Of a stretch of 64,000 nucleotides of DNA, positions 9,586 to 21,561 are shown in pieces (positions within the stretch are counted from its first letter, which is position 1; every line of letters starts with the position of its first letter). This DNA is from Cupriavidus sp. MP-37 (GTDB taxonomy: Bacteria > Pseudomonadota > Gammaproteobacteria > Burkholderiales > Burkholderiaceae), in the NCBI RefSeq assembly GCF_020618415.1, contig NZ_CP085344.1, positions 891,001 through 955,000 of the forward strand, written 5' to 3'. Made by a program: the position numbers and the translations under genes. The notes beneath the pieces were generated by a model. The model did no database searches. It had not been told where the DNA came from and worked only from the letters and a program-made list of their open reading frames with translations.

Positions 9586-11457
9586 TTACTTGGCGACCGG
9601 CGTGTCGGTGGTATTGCCGGGCTTCCAGATCTGGCCGATGGCCACGCTCTGCAGCTTCTTCTTGCGGCCGTACCACAGGTTGACCAGGCCGCGGTTGAAG
9701 AACACCGCCGAGAACATCGAGGTCAGGATGCCCAGGCAGTGCACCACGGCAAAGCCGCGCACCGGTCCCGAACCGAACGCCAGCAGCGCCAGGCCGGCGA
9801 TCAGCGTGGTCACGTTGGAGTCCAGGATGGTGGCCCAGGCGCGGTCGAAACCGACCGCGATCGCCATCTGCGGCGACGCGCCGGCGCGAAGTTCCTCGCG
9901 GATGCGCTCGTTGATCAGCACGTTGGCGTCGATGGCCATGCCCAGCACCAGCGCGATGGCGGCAATGCCCGGCAGCGTCAGCGTGGCCTGCAGCATCGAC
10001 AGCACCGCGATCAGCAGCAGCAGGTTCACGCCCAGCGCGATCACCGAGAACACGCCGAACAGCATGTAGTACAGGATCATGAACACGCCGATGGCGGCAA
10101 AGCCATAGGCGACCGAATCGAAGCCCTTCTCGATGTTGTCGGCACCCAGCGACGGGCCGATGGTGCGCTCTTCGATGATCTCCATCGGCGCGGCCAGCGA
10201 GCCGGCGCGCAGCAGCAGGGCCAGGTCGTTGGCGGCTTCGGTCGAGTAGGAGCCGGTGATCTGGAAGCTCGAGCCCAGTTCGGACTGGATCGTCGCCACC
10301 GTCAGCACTTCGCCCTTGCCCTTTTCGAACAGCACGATCGCCATCGGCTTCTTCAGGTTCTCGCGCGAGACGTCGCGCAGCACGCGGCCGCCCTGGGCGT
10401 CGAGCTTGATGTTGACCGAAGGCTGCTGGTTCTGGTCGAAGCCGGCCGAGGCGCTTTCGATGCGGTCGCCGGTGAAGATCACCTGCTTCTTCAGCACCAC
10501 CGGGGCGCCGTTACCTTGCGTGAACAGCTCGCTGCCGAACGGGATCGGGTCGCCCGGGCGCGGGCTGCGCGGCGCGTCGTTGTCGACCAGGCGCGCTTCC
10601 AGGGTGGCGGTGCGGCCGATGATGTCCTTGGCCTTGGCGGTGTCCTGCACGCCCGGCAGCTGCACCACGATGCGGTCGGCGCCTTGCTGCTGGATCACCG
10701 GCTCGGCCACGCCGAGTTCGTTGACGCGGTTGTGCAGCGTGGTGATGTTCTGCTTGACCGCGGCGTCCTGCACGGCGCGGCGCGCGGCCTCGGTGAAGGT
10801 GCCGACGATGTTGTTGCCGTCCATGGCGAAGGCCACTTCGCGCAGGTTGTCGGCCAGCAGCGCGCGCGCGCGGCCGGCGTCGTCGGCGTTGTTGAAGCGC
10901 ACCGTCAGGCGCTCGCCGTCGCGGTCGATGCCGCCGTGGCGGATATTCTTGTCGCGCAGCAGCGTGCGCGCGTCGCCGGCCAGGCTGTCGAGCTTTTTGT
11001 CGACCGCGCCCTTCATGTCGACCTGCAGCAGGAAGTGCACGCCGCCGCGCAGGTCCAGGCCCAGGTACATCGGCAGCGCGTGCAGCGAGGTCAGCCAGCG
11101 CGGCGAGCCCGACAGCAGGTTCAGCGCCACCACGTAGGCGGGGTCGGACGCGTCCGGGTTGAGCGCGCGCGACAGCACGTCCTTGGCCTTGAGCTGCTCG
11201 TCGGTGGTGCGGAAGCGCGCCTTGACCGAGCCTGACTGGCCGGAAATATCGAAGAAGACGCCGTCGGGCTGCAGCTGGTTCTGCGCCAGGATCTCTTCAA
11301 CCTGCTTCTGCATCGACAGGTCGACCTTGACCGTGGCCTTGCCCGAGGACACCTGCACGGCAGGCGCCTCGCCGAAGAAGTTCGGCAAGGTGTAGATGAT
11401 GCCGATGGCCAGGGCCACCAGGATCACGAGGTATTTCCAAAGCGGATAACGATTCAT
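9586..11457 (-). CDS. secD: Protein translocase subunit SecD
   Basis: 623-aa partner of SecF. I place the start at 11457 because MNRYPLWKYLVILVALAIG begins with the expected first membrane helix; the frame stays open 38 codons further upstream, but those are arginine and proline rich and unlike SecD. The family segment LGLDLRGGVHFLLQVD, the large periplasmic P1 region, and the C-terminal membrane bundle (LVLGMAIDANVLINERIREE) are present. YajC is encoded upstream, with a 207-bp gap in which I see no gene. Confidence 0.97.
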   Translation of the reverse strand: MNRYPLWKYLVILVALAIGIIYTLPNFFGEAPAVQVSSGKATVKVDLSMQKQVEEILAQNQLQPDGVFFDISGQSGSVKARFRTTDEQLKAKDVLSRALNPDASDPAYVVALNLLSGSPRWLTSLHALPMYLGLDLRGGVHFLLQVDMKGAVDKKLDSLAGDARTLLRDKNIRHGGIDRDGERLTVRFNNADDAGRARALLADNLREVAFAMDGNNIVGTFTEAARRAVQDAAVKQNITTLHNRVNELGVAEPVIQQQGADRIVVQLPGVQDTAKAKDIIGRTATLEARLVDNDAPRSPRPGDPIPFGSELFTQGNGAPVVLKKQVIFTGDRIESASAGFDQNQQPSVNIKLDAQGGRVLRDVSRENLKKPMAIVLFEKGKGEVLTVATIQSELGSSFQITGSYSTEAANDLALLLRAGSLAAPMEIIEERTIGPSLGADNIEKGFDSVAYGFAAIGVFMILYYMLFGVFSVIALGVNLLLLIAVLSMLQATLTLPGIAAIALVLGMAIDANVLINERIREELRAGASPQMAIAVGFDRAWATILDSNVTTLIAGLALLAFGSGPVRGFAVVHCLGILTSMFSAVFFNRGLVNLWYGRKKKLQSVAIGQIWKPGNTTDTPVAK

Positions 11458-11664
11458 CTCGGGCCAGTCATTCAGCGGTTGGCGGGGCCGGCGCAGGCGT
11501 GGCGCACCACGTCGGCGGGGCCGAACCGGTTTGGCAAACAGCCGCCTGGCAGCCGCGGATGGAAGCCGCAAGGGCTTCGTCGGGCTGGATCAGGCGGCTG
11601 CCGGGGCATGCGCGAACGGGCATGCCGGAAAAGACAAAGGCGGGAGTCGCGAGCGATCCGGGGA

Positions 11665-11991
11665 TCAGAGCGCCTTCAGCGAGCCCTTGGGCAGCACCGT
11701 GGTCACGGCATTCTTCTGCACCGTGATCTCGGTGCCTTCGGCGATTTCCAGGCTGACGTACTGGTCGGTGACCTTGGTCACGCGGCCCAGGATGCCGCCG
11801 GCGGTGACGACTTCGTCGTTCTTGGCCAGCGCTTCGAGCATTGCCTTGGCTTCCTTCTGGCGCTTCATCTGCGGGCGGATCATGATGAACCACAGCACAC
11901 CAAACATCAGGATGATGGGCAGGAAGCTCATCAGGCCGCCAGCCGCGCCGCCGGCACCGGCGGTCTGGGCAAATGCGTTAGAAATCAGCAC
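11665..11991 (-). CDS. yajC: Preprotein translocase subunit YajC
   Basis: 108-aa single-span membrane protein of the Sec accessory complex. The membrane helix (about residues 18-38, MSFLPIILMFGVLWFIMIRP) is followed by the conserved QMKRQKEAKAMLEAL and a small SH3-like domain (NDEVVTAGGILGRVTKV). It is placed as usual between tgt and secD. Confidence 0.96.
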   Translation of the reverse strand: MLISNAFAQTAGAGGAAGGLMSFLPIILMFGVLWFIMIRPQMKRQKEAKAMLEALAKNDEVVTAGGILGRVTKVTDQYVSLEIAEGTEITVQKNAVTTVLPKGSLKAL

Positions 11992-12149
11992 GTTGATTCT
12001 CCGTCACAAAAGTCAATCAATTAATCGAACATTCTACCATTCGCACCCAGCCCGCCCTTGGCATTCTAGGGCGGAATACGGGTTTGTTCGGGTGCGCCGG
12101 GGACAACATGCGCGGCGGGCGCCGCGCCTCGACCGGCTATTCGACCGCC

Positions 12150-12173
12150 GGCGGCGCGAAAGTTCGCGCCGCC
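12150..12173 (-). other. Hairpin between tgt and yajC
   Basis: Perfect inverted repeat GGCGGCGCG / CGCGCCGCC around AAAGTT, lying 8 bp beyond the tgt stop codon on the minus strand. No T tract follows on that strand, so it is not a canonical terminator; it could protect the upstream message end or reduce read-through into yajC. Confidence 0.4.
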
Positions 12174-12181
12174 CGGCATGG

Positions 12182-14399
<2,218 letters not shown>

Positions 14400-14627
14400 C
14401 GTGGGAAGGGCGGGCTGCGCGGTCTGCAGGCTGTGGCGGAGGCTGACGCCGGGCACGGCGCGTCACTCCGCTGCCCGGATTGGCAGCCGGCATGGGTACA
14501 ATCGGCGAATCCGATATTGTAAGGCCACGGGCGCGCTTGCCGCCGCGCCGGGCGTGATACCGGCCATTCGCCGGCGCCGCGCCAGCCAACCAGAAGCCCG
14601 CAGCGACTGCTGCCAACTTTTTCGCCG

Positions 14628-16820
14628 ATGCCCGGAACCGCCGCCGAACCGATCCAGGACCCTGCCGAGGCCGCCGACGCCACCGACGCGCCGGCGAGCG
14701 CGCGCGGCAAGGCCGGCGCGGCCAAGGGCAAGGCCGCGGGTTCGGGCACGTCTTCCGCCGCCGCGCGGCTGGCCAAGCTGGGCCTGCGCCGTCCGGTCGA
14801 CCTGGTGCTGCATCTGCCGATGCGCTACGAGGACGAGACCACGGTGGTGCCGATCGCCGAGGCCATCCACCGTGCCGGGCTGGGGCTGCCGGCGCAAGTG
14901 GAAGGCGAAGTCGTCTCCAACGAAGTCACGTTCCGGCCGCGCCGCCAGCTGGTGGTGAAGATCGCCGACGACAGCGGCGAGCTGACGCTGCGCTTCCTGA
15001 ACTTCTACGGCAGCCAGACCAAGCAGATGGCCGAAGGCGTGCGCCTGCGTGTGCGCGGCGACGTGCGCGGCGGTTTCTTCGGCGCCGAGATGGTCCATCC
15101 GACGGTGCGGCCGGTGCTGGCCGGCGAGGCGCTGCCCGACCGCCTGACGCCGGTGTACCCGTCCACCGCCGGCATCCCGCAGGCCTACCTGCGCAAGGCC
15201 ATCGGTGGCGCGCTGGCGCGCACGCCCTTGCCCGAGACACTGCCGCAGCCGGTGCTGCAGGGGCCGCTGGCACGCCTGCAGCTGCGCCCGCTGGCCGACA
15301 GCCTGCGGCTGCTGCACGCGCCGCCGCCGCAGGAAAGCGAGGCCGCGCTGGCCGACCGTTCGCATCCGGCCTGGCAGCGCGTCAAGTTCGACGAGCTGCT
15401 GGCGCAGCAGATCTCGCTGCGGCGCGCGCACGCGGCGCGCCGCGACAAGACCGCGCCGACCATGCCGCGCCGCGAGGGCGGGCTGCTGACGCGCTTCCTG
15501 GCCGCCTTGCCGTTCCGGCTGACCGGCGCGCAGCAGCGCGTGGTGGCGGAAATCGCCGCCGACATGAGCCTGCCGCATCCGATGCACCGGCTGCTGCAGG
15601 GCGACGTCGGCAGCGGCAAGACCATCGTCGCCGCGCTGGCCGCGTGCCAGGCCATCGATGCCGGTTTCCAGGCGGCGCTGATGGCGCCGACCGAAATCCT
15701 GGCCGAGCAGCATTTCCGCAAGCTGTCGGCGTGGCTGGAGCCGCTGGGCGTGCCGGTGGCATGGCTGGCCGGCAGCCAGAAGGCGCGCGACAAGCGGGCG
15801 GCGGTGGCGCGCGTGGAATCGGGCGAGGCGCAGCTGGTGATCGGCACCCATGCGCTGATCCAGGACACCGTGCGTTTTGCCAGGCTGGGGCTGTCGGTGG
15901 TCGACGAACAGCACCGCTTCGGCGTCGCCCAGCGTTTGGCGCTGCGCGGCAAGGCCGGCGCGGCCGAAGCGCCCGCTGCGATCAGCGCGGCCGAAACCGT
16001 GCCGCACCAGCTGATGATGTCGGCCACGCCGATCCCGCGCACGCTGGCCATGACGTACTACGCCGACCTCGACGTCTCGGTGATCGATGAACTGCCGCCG
16101 GGGCGAACGCCCATCGTCACGCGCCTGGTCAACGACGAGCGCCGCGACGAGGTGATCGGGCGCATCCACCATGCCGCCGCCGAAGGCCGCCAGGTCTACT
16201 GGGTGTGCCCGCTGATCGAGGAGAGCGAGGCGCTGCAGCTGCAGACCGCGGTCGAGACCTACGAGACCCTGGTGGCCGCGCTGCCCGACCTGCGCGTGGG
16301 CCTGGTGCACGGGCGCCTGCCGCCGGCGGAAAAGGCCGCGGTGATGGACGACTTCAGCGCCAATCGCCTGCAGGTGCTGGTGGCCACCACCGTGATCGAG
16401 GTGGGCGTGGACGTGCCCAATGCCTCGCTGATGGTGATCGAGCATGCCGAGCGCTTTGGACTGGCGCAGCTGCACCAGCTGCGCGGCCGGGTCGGGCGCG
16501 GCAGCGCCGAATCGGTGTGCCTGCTGATGTACCAGGCGCCGCTGTCGCCCACCGCGCGCGAGCGCCTGGCGACCATGCGCGAGACCACCGACGGCTTCGA
16601 GATCGCGCGGCGCGACCTGGAGATCCGCGGCCCGGGTGAATTCCTGGGCGCGCGCCAGTCCGGCGAGGCGATGTTGCGCTTTGCCGACCTGCAGACCGAT
16701 GCCTGGCTGGTGGAGTACGCCCAGGCCGCCGCCGAGCTGATGCTGGCGCACTATCCGGAAGCGGTGGAAGCGCACCTGTCGCGCTGGCTGGGCGGGCGCG
16801 AGCACTACCTGAAGGCCTGA
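14628..16820 (+). CDS. recG: ATP-dependent DNA helicase RecG
   Basis: 730-aa helicase that regresses stalled forks and branch-migrates Holliday junctions. The order is a low-complexity Ala/Glu/Lys-rich N-terminal extension (~45 aa, absent from E. coli RecG), the wedge OB domain (~60-230), the helicase core with Walker A GDVGSGKT at residues 325-332 and DEQH box VVDEQHRFG, and the C-terminal helicase motifs LHQLRGRVGRG and RDLEIRGPGEFLG. The start is the first ATG after the divergent queA promoter region. oxyR follows 121 bp downstream, a neighbourhood seen in other proteobacteria. Confidence 0.96.
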   Translation: MPGTAAEPIQDPAEAADATDAPASARGKAGAAKGKAAGSGTSSAAARLAKLGLRRPVDLVLHLPMRYEDETTVVPIAEAIHRAGLGLPAQVEGEVVSNEVTFRPRRQLVVKIADDSGELTLRFLNFYGSQTKQMAEGVRLRVRGDVRGGFFGAEMVHPTVRPVLAGEALPDRLTPVYPSTAGIPQAYLRKAIGGALARTPLPETLPQPVLQGPLARLQLRPLADSLRLLHAPPPQESEAALADRSHPAWQRVKFDELLAQQISLRRAHAARRDKTAPTMPRREGGLLTRFLAALPFRLTGAQQRVVAEIAADMSLPHPMHRLLQGDVGSGKTIVAALAACQAIDAGFQAALMAPTEILAEQHFRKLSAWLEPLGVPVAWLAGSQKARDKRAAVARVESGEAQLVIGTHALIQDTVRFARLGLSVVDEQHRFGVAQRLALRGKAGAAEAPAAISAAETVPHQLMMSATPIPRTLAMTYYADLDVSVIDELPPGRTPIVTRLVNDERRDEVIGRIHHAAAEGRQVYWVCPLIEESEALQLQTAVETYETLVAALPDLRVGLVHGRLPPAEKAAVMDDFSANRLQVLVATTVIEVGVDVPNASLMVIEHAERFGLAQLHQLRGRVGRGSAESVCLLMYQAPLSPTARERLATMRETTDGFEIARRDLEIRGPGEFLGARQSGEAMLRFADLQTDAWLVEYAQAAAELMLAHYPEAVEAHLSRWLGGREHYLKA

Positions 16821-16941
16821 TTGAAGTCTTGCGGGCCGGCTTTGTGCCGGAGCCGTCGCATACCGGCGCGCGCGAAGCGGGCACTCTGACAGATCCGTCA
16901 ATCGAAGGTAAAATCTATCGCCTACCCGGATTTGATAAGTC

Positions 16942-17892
16942 ATGACGCTCACCGAACTCAAGTACATCGTCGCCGTGGCGCGCGAGCGCCATTTCGGCCG
17001 GGCCGCCGAAGCCTGCTTCGTGTCGCAGCCGACGCTGTCGGTCGCCATCAAGAAGCTGGAAGACGAACTCAACGTGCAGATCTTCGAGCGCGGCACCTCC
17101 GAGGTGTCGGTGACGTCGGTCGGCGAGCAGATCGTGGCGCAGGCCCAGCGTGTGCTGGAGCAGACCATGGCCATCCGCGAGATCGCCAAGCAGGGCAAGG
17201 ACCCGCTGGCGGGCCCGCTGCGCGTGGGCGTGATCTACACCATCGGGCCGTACCTGCTGCCGTCGCTGGTCAAGCAGATGATCGACACCGTGCCGCAGAT
17301 GCCGCTGATGCTGCAGGAAAACTACACCCACAAGCTGATCGAGCTGCTCAAGCAGGGCGAGATCGATTGCGCGGTGATGGCCGAGCCGTTCCCCGACTCC
17401 GGCCTGACGGTGCGCCCGCTCTATGACGAACCCTTTGTCGTCGCGGTGCCGCGCGGCCATCAGCTGGCGCAGGCGCACGCGGTCGACCCCGAGGAGCTGA
17501 AGCAGCAGACCATGCTGCTGCTGGGCAGCGGCCATTGCTTCCGCGACCACGTGCTGGGTGTGTGCCCCGAGCTGTCGCGCTTTTCGCAGGCCGCGGACGG
17601 CATCCAGAAGACCTTCGAGGGCTCGTCGCTCGAGACCATCCGCCATATGGTGGCCAGCGGCGTCGGTATCACCGTGCTGCCGCGCACCTCGGTGCCCGAC
17701 CTGAAAGCCAAGGGCGACATGCTGTCGTACGTGCCGTTTGCCGACCCGGTGCCAGACCGGCGCGTGGTGCTGGCCTGGCGCAAGAGCTTCACCCGCCTGC
17801 CGGCGATGGAGGCGCTGGCCAACGCCGTAGCCGCCTGCGACCTGCCCGGCGTGCGCAAGCTCGATGCCAAGGAACTGGCCGAAGCCGCCTGA
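16942..17892 (+). CDS. oxyR: Hydrogen peroxide-responsive LysR regulator OxyR
   Basis: 316-aa LysR-type regulator. The N-terminal winged helix (MTLTELKYIVAVARERHFGR) is followed by the redox domain. The two redox cysteines fall at Cys199 (GSGHCFRDH) and Cys208 (LGVCPE), the numbering of E. coli OxyR, so disulphide sensing of peroxide should be intact. Genes for catalase and Dps follow directly, which are classic OxyR targets. There is no strong Shine-Dalgarno before the ATG. Confidence 0.96.
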   Translation: MTLTELKYIVAVARERHFGRAAEACFVSQPTLSVAIKKLEDELNVQIFERGTSEVSVTSVGEQIVAQAQRVLEQTMAIREIAKQGKDPLAGPLRVGVIYTIGPYLLPSLVKQMIDTVPQMPLMLQENYTHKLIELLKQGEIDCAVMAEPFPDSGLTVRPLYDEPFVVAVPRGHQLAQAHAVDPEELKQQTMLLLGSGHCFRDHVLGVCPELSRFSQAADGIQKTFEGSSLETIRHMVASGVGITVLPRTSVPDLKAKGDMLSYVPFADPVPDRRVVLAWRKSFTRLPAMEALANAVAACDLPGVRKLDAKELAEAA

Positions 17893-17919
17893 GCGTCGCG
17901 CCGAAGGACCGGTCATGCC

Positions 17920-17950
17920 ACGGCCGCAGCGGAGATTCCACTGCGGCCGT
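17920..17950 (+). terminator. Probable terminator hairpin after oxyR
   Basis: Ten-bp perfect stem ACGGCCGCAG/CTGCGGCCGT (17920-17929 with 17941-17950) with an 11-base loop, 28 bp after the oxyR stop. The downstream sequence is only moderately T-rich, so termination may be partial. Confidence 0.55.
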
Positions 17951-18036
17951 TGTCATTTCTGCTTCCCGAACCGGTCATTTCCCCAGCTGTCCTGTTGGCG
18001 GTCAGCCGCCGCCGGCACAAGTTTCACTAATCCTAA

Positions 18037-18072
18037 ATAGATTTGACCTAATACATAGGTATAAATAATTAA
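18037..18072 (+). promoter_or_regulatory. AT-rich katA promoter region with candidate OxyR site
   Basis: The 404-bp stretch between oxyR and katA contains the most AT-rich segment of the window (about 18030-18100). The sequence ATAGATTTGACCTAA at 18037-18051 fits the OxyR half pattern ATAGntnnnanCTAT with one mismatch; a second half is not well conserved. It overlaps a possible -35 TTGACC (18044-18049) with a -10-like TAATTA at 18066-18071, 16 bp apart. Assignment rests on pattern matching and on the identity of the neighbours. Confidence 0.4.
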
Positions 18073-18144
18073 ATTCTCAACTTGATAGATAATTTGTAGA
18101 CTGCTCCTGTCGATGCGGATGGCGTCGACGCAAGACAGGAACCG

Positions 18145-18258
18145 ATGATGAGCACCAGCGCCCAGTCACTGATAACGACACCGACTCAGCCCCGTTTTTC
18201 CCTCCGCATGGGGCGCTGCCTGCTCGATTGCCTTGCCTGCTATGCCGCCGCGCTCTGA
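18145..18258 (+). CDS. Possible 37-aa small ORF upstream of katA
   Basis: A short frame with two adjacent ATG codons preceded by a purine-rich AAGACAGGA, ending 38 bp before katA. The product would begin [12 protein letters not shown] and end in a cysteine-containing, mildly hydrophobic [14 protein letters not shown] recognise no family. It could be a leader peptide, a small protein co-expressed with catalase, or a chance frame in a GC-rich leader; the good ribosome site is the main argument for it. Confidence 0.35.
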   Translation: MMSTSAQSLITTPTQPRFSLRMGRCLLDCLACYAAAL

Positions 18259-18296
18259 CGCGGCATCTCTTTCAGCCCACCCACAAAGAGGAAAAG

Positions 18297-19739
18297 ATGA
18301 GCAAGAAGGACACTCTCACCACCGCCGCCGGCGCACCGGTCGCCGATAACCAGAACTCGCAGACCGCCGGCCCGCGCGGCCCGATGCTGCTGCAGGATGT
18401 CTGGTTCCTCGAAAAGCTGGCACACTTCGACCGCGAAGTCATCCCCGAGCGCCGTGTCCACGCCAAGGGCTCCGGCGCCTACGGCACGCTGCGCATCACG
18501 CACGACATCACCAAGTACACCAAGGCCTCGGTATTTGCCGAGATCGGCAAGGAAACGCCGCTGTTCATCCGCTTTTCCACCGTCGCGGGCGAGCGCGGCG
18601 CGGCCGACGCCGAGCGCGATGTGCGCGGCTTCTCGATCAAGTTCTATACCGACGAAGGCAACTGGGACCTGGTCGGCAACAACACGCCGGTGTTCTTCGT
18701 GCGCGACCCGCTCAAGTTCCCCGACTTCATCCACACGCAGAAGCGCAACCCGCGCACCAACCTGCGCGACCCGATCGCGGTGTGGGACTTCTGGTCGCGC
18801 CATCCGGAATCGCTGCACCAGGTCACCATCCTGATGAGCGACCGCGGCCTGCCGCAGAACTACCGCCAGATGCACGGCTTCGGCTCGCACACGTACTCGT
18901 TCATCAATGCCAATAACGAGCGCTTCTACGTCAAGTTCCACTTCAAGTCGCAGCAGGGCGTGGAGAACTGGACCAACGAGGAAGCCGCCAGGGTGGTGGC
19001 CAACGACCGCGAGAGCGCCCAGCGCGACCTGTTCGACAATATCGAGCGCGGCAACTTCCCGCGCTGGAACCTGCGCGTGCAGGTCATGCCGGAGGCCGAG
19101 GCGGCCAAGTACCACATCAACCCGTTCGACCTGACCAAAGTCTGGCCGCACAAGGACTATCCGCTGATCGACGTGGGGGTGGTCGAGCTCAACCGCAACC
19201 CGGACAATTATTTTGCCGAGGTCGAGCAGGTGGCGATGAACCCGGCCAACATCGTGCCCGGCATCGGCTTCTCGCCCGACAAGATGCTGCAGGGGCGGCT
19301 GTTCTCGTATGGCGACACGCAGCGCTACCGGCTGGGCATCAACCATGCCCAGATCCCGGTCAATGCGCCGAAATGCCCGTTCCACAACAGCTTCCACCGC
19401 GACGGCGCGATGCGCGTGGACGGCAACCAGGGCGGCAAGCTCAACTACGAGCCCAACCGCGAAAGCGCCTACGCCGCCAGCGAGCGCGCCATCGAGCCGC
19501 CGCTGGCGCTGGACGGCGCCGCCGACCGCTGGGACCACCGCGTCGACACCGACTACTACAGCCAGCCCGGCGCGCTGTTCCGCCTGTTCGACGAAGGCCA
19601 GCGCCAGCGCCTGTTCGCCAATATCGCCGCGGCGATGCAGGGTGTGCCCGAGGAGATCGTGCGGGTCCAGCTGGAGCATTTCACGCGGGCCGACCCGGCC
19701 TACGGCGAGGGCGTAAAGCGGGCGCTGAACCTGCAATAA
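18297..19739 (+). CDS. katA: Monofunctional haem catalase
   Basis: 480-aa small-subunit (clade 3 type) catalase that dismutates hydrogen peroxide to water and oxygen. The distal haem His55 is in [13 protein letters not shown], and the proximal haem-ligand Tyr338 lies in [34 protein letters not shown] is also characteristic. The start at 18297 follows AGAGGAAAAG; an in-frame upstream codon at 18228 would overlap the leader and lacks family similarity. It lies between oxyR and dps and is very likely OxyR-activated. Confidence 0.97.
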   Translation: MSKKDTLTTAAGAPVADNQNSQTAGPRGPMLLQDVWFLEKLAHFDREVIPERRVHAKGSGAYGTLRITHDITKYTKASVFAEIGKETPLFIRFSTVAGERGAADAERDVRGFSIKFYTDEGNWDLVGNNTPVFFVRDPLKFPDFIHTQKRNPRTNLRDPIAVWDFWSRHPESLHQVTILMSDRGLPQNYRQMHGFGSHTYSFINANNERFYVKFHFKSQQGVENWTNEEAARVVANDRESAQRDLFDNIERGNFPRWNLRVQVMPEAEAAKYHINPFDLTKVWPHKDYPLIDVGVVELNRNPDNYFAEVEQVAMNPANIVPGIGFSPDKMLQGRLFSYGDTQRYRLGINHAQIPVNAPKCPFHNSFHRDGAMRVDGNQGGKLNYEPNRESAYAASERAIEPPLALDGAADRWDHRVDTDYYSQPGALFRLFDEGQRQRLFANIAAAMQGVPEEIVRVQLEHFTRADPAYGEGVKRALNLQ

Positions 19740-19883
19740 GCGCCTGCCCGGCAACGGCCGACGGCGCCGGTTTGGCCGCGACCGTTGCCCAGTGCAATAA
19801 TGCGGGGTACCGCGCCGCCCGGCCCCGCATCGGCAAGCCCGGCGGCGCGCCTCGTGGCTATCCCTGAACGGAGCGTATCTACC

Positions 19884-20369
19884 ATGGCAAAGAAGAACGA
19901 GATGAGCGTGAATATCGGTATTTCCGACAAGGACCGCAAGAAGATCGCGGAAGGGCTGTCCAAGCTGCTGGCCGACACCTATACCCTCTACCTCAAGACC
20001 CACAACTTCCACTGGAACGTGACGGGTCCGATGTTCAATACGCTGCATCTGATGTTCGAGACCCAGTACAACGAACTGGCGCTGGCGGTGGACTCGATCG
20101 CCGAGCGTATCCGCGCGCTGGGCTACCCGGCGCCGGGCACCTACAAGGAGTACGCGCGCCTGTCGTCGATCGCCGAGGAAGAGGGCGTGCCCGAGGCCAC
20201 CGAAATGATCCGCAAGCTGGTCGAAGGCCAGGAAGCCGTGGTGCGCACCGCGCGCTCGATCTTCCCGGTGATCGACGCGGCCGGCGACGAGCCCTCGGCC
20301 GACCTGCTGACCCAGCGCATGCAGACGCATGAAAAAACCGCGTGGATGCTGCGCTCGATGCTGGCCTGA
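19884..20369 (+). CDS. dps: Dps-family ferritin-like DNA-protection protein
   Basis: 161-aa protein expected to form a 12-subunit shell that oxidises ferrous iron with hydrogen peroxide and stores it. The intersubunit ferroxidase ligands are visible in [14 protein letters not shown] and in the following [21 protein letters not shown]. The ATG at 19884 is chosen over upstream in-frame codons because the family begins with a short lysine-rich tail ([12 protein letters not shown]). It follows katA by 144 bp, with its own terminator downstream, so an independent peroxide-responsive promoter is plausible. Confidence 0.95.
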   Translation: MAKKNEMSVNIGISDKDRKKIAEGLSKLLADTYTLYLKTHNFHWNVTGPMFNTLHLMFETQYNELALAVDSIAERIRALGYPAPGTYKEYARLSSIAEEEGVPEATEMIRKLVEGQEAVVRTARSIFPVIDAAGDEPSADLLTQRMQTHEKTAWMLRSMLA

Positions 20370-20415
20370 GCCCGGCTCGCCCGCCTGGCTGCCGCGCCCG
20401 CGGCGGCCGGTCCAG

Positions 20416-20448
20416 CGCGTCGCAGCCGTCCGGGCTGCGGCGCGTTTT
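20416..20448 (+). terminator. Rho-independent terminator after dps
   Basis: Twelve-bp stem CGCGTCGCAGCC with GGCTGCGGCGCG (20416-20427 with 20433-20444, one T-G pair) followed by TTTT. Its position argues that ubiA starts further downstream. Confidence 0.75.
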
Positions 20449-20510
20449 CATTGAATCGCCCGCCCCGGATCCACGCCGTGCAGACCCTCTCGCCGTTGCC
20501 CCCCACCCCC

Positions 20511-21368
20511 ATGCTTGAACGCCTTGCCCTCTACGCGCGCCTGGTGCGCATCGACAAGCCCATCGGCACGCTGCTGCTGCTGTGGCCGACGCTGTGGGCC
20601 ATGTGGATGGCCGCGGACGGCCCGCCCCGGTGGGGCCTGTTCTGGATCTTCGTGGCCGGCACCTTCCTGATGCGCTCGGCCGGCTGCGCCATCAACGACT
20701 GGGCCGACCGCGACTTCGACAAGCACGTCAAGCGCACCAAGGAGCGGCCGCTGACCGCGGGCAAGATCGCCGCGTGGGAAGCGCTGGCGGTGGCCGCCGT
20801 GCTGGCGCTGGTGGCGTTCACGCTGGTGCTGCCGCTGAACGCGCTGACCAAGTGGCTGGCGGTGGTGGCGGCAGTGGTGGCGGGCACATACCCGTTCTTC
20901 AAGCGCTTCTTTGCCATTCCGCAGGCCTACCTGGGAATCGCCTTCGGCTTCGGCATCCCGATGGCATTCGCCGCGATCCAGGACCAGGTGCCGCCGGTGG
21001 CGTGGCTGATGCTGCTGGCCAATGTGTTCTGGGCGGTGGCGTACGACACCGCCTATGCGATGGTCGATCGCGATGATGACCTGCTGATCGGCATGAAGAC
21101 CTCGGCGATCACCTTCGGGCGCTTCGACGTGGCGGCGATTATGCTGTGCTATGCCGCGTTCTTTGCGCTGATGGCGTGGGCGGGCGTGCTGCTCGGGCTG
21201 GGATGGCCGTATTGGGTGGGGCTGGTTGCCGGGATCGGCTGTGCCGGCTACCACTACACGCTGATCCGCGAGCGCGACCGGATGCGGTGCTTCGCGGCGT
21301 TCCGCCATAACAACTGGCTGGGGGCTTGCGTGTTTGCGGGGACGGCGCTGGCGTATGCGGTGCGGTGA
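20511..21368 (+). CDS. ubiA: 4-hydroxybenzoate octaprenyltransferase
   Basis: About 285-aa integral membrane prenyltransferase that attaches the polyprenyl chain to 4-hydroxybenzoate in ubiquinone synthesis. The prenyl-diphosphate/Mg motif NDWADRDFD and the second aspartate motif AMVDRDDD are present among about eight hydrophobic helices. I use ATG 20511 ([19 protein letters not shown]), which fits the family N-terminus; a GTG at 20478 is an alternative adding 11 residues, and a TTG at 20451 sits right after the dps terminator and is unlikely. Confidence 0.95.
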   Translation: MLERLALYARLVRIDKPIGTLLLLWPTLWAMWMAADGPPRWGLFWIFVAGTFLMRSAGCAINDWADRDFDKHVKRTKERPLTAGKIAAWEALAVAAVLALVAFTLVLPLNALTKWLAVVAAVVAGTYPFFKRFFAIPQAYLGIAFGFGIPMAFAAIQDQVPPVAWLMLLANVFWAVAYDTAYAMVDRDDDLLIGMKTSAITFGRFDVAAIMLCYAAFFALMAWAGVLLGLGWPYWVGLVAGIGCAGYHYTLIRERDRMRCFAAFRHNNWLGACVFAGTALAYAVR

Positions 21369-21377
21369 TTAGATCCC

Positions 21378-21513
21378 GCTGGTTTTCTCCCCTCTCCCGC
21401 CTGCGGGAGAGGGGCAGGGGGTGAGGGCAGGCGCTGGCATACCGACGCGCTCCACTTCGTGGACACTCCGGCCCTCACCCCCACCCCTCTCCCGCAAGCG
21501 GGCGAGGGGAGCG
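21378..21513. repeat. Pair of inverted palindromic REP-like elements
   Basis: Two copies in opposite orientation between convergent ubiA and proC. Each has a core palindrome of the form CTCTCCCGC-N-GCGGGAGAG flanked by GGGTGAGGGC on one side: core near 21390-21414 and again at 21484-21510. The same family recurs at about 28307-28427 and 40867-41081 in this window, always as inverted pairs. It can fold into large hairpins and may act as terminator or mRNA end protector. Confidence 0.8.
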
Positions 21514-21561
21514 TTCACAAGGGGCGTCGGCCAGCTCAGAGCGCCTGCGGTCTGACCTCCC

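Noticed and set aside
14463..17198. Open frame of about 900 codons antisense to recG
   Set aside because: Composition-driven shadow; recG on the other strand has complete helicase motifs.
18228..18296. Longer N-terminus for katA
   Set aside because: The added residues are not catalase-like, and the ATG at 18297 has a good ribosome site.
20451..20510. TTG start at 20451 for ubiA
   Set aside because: It lies directly after the dps terminator and adds residues without family similarity; 20511 or 20478 fits better.
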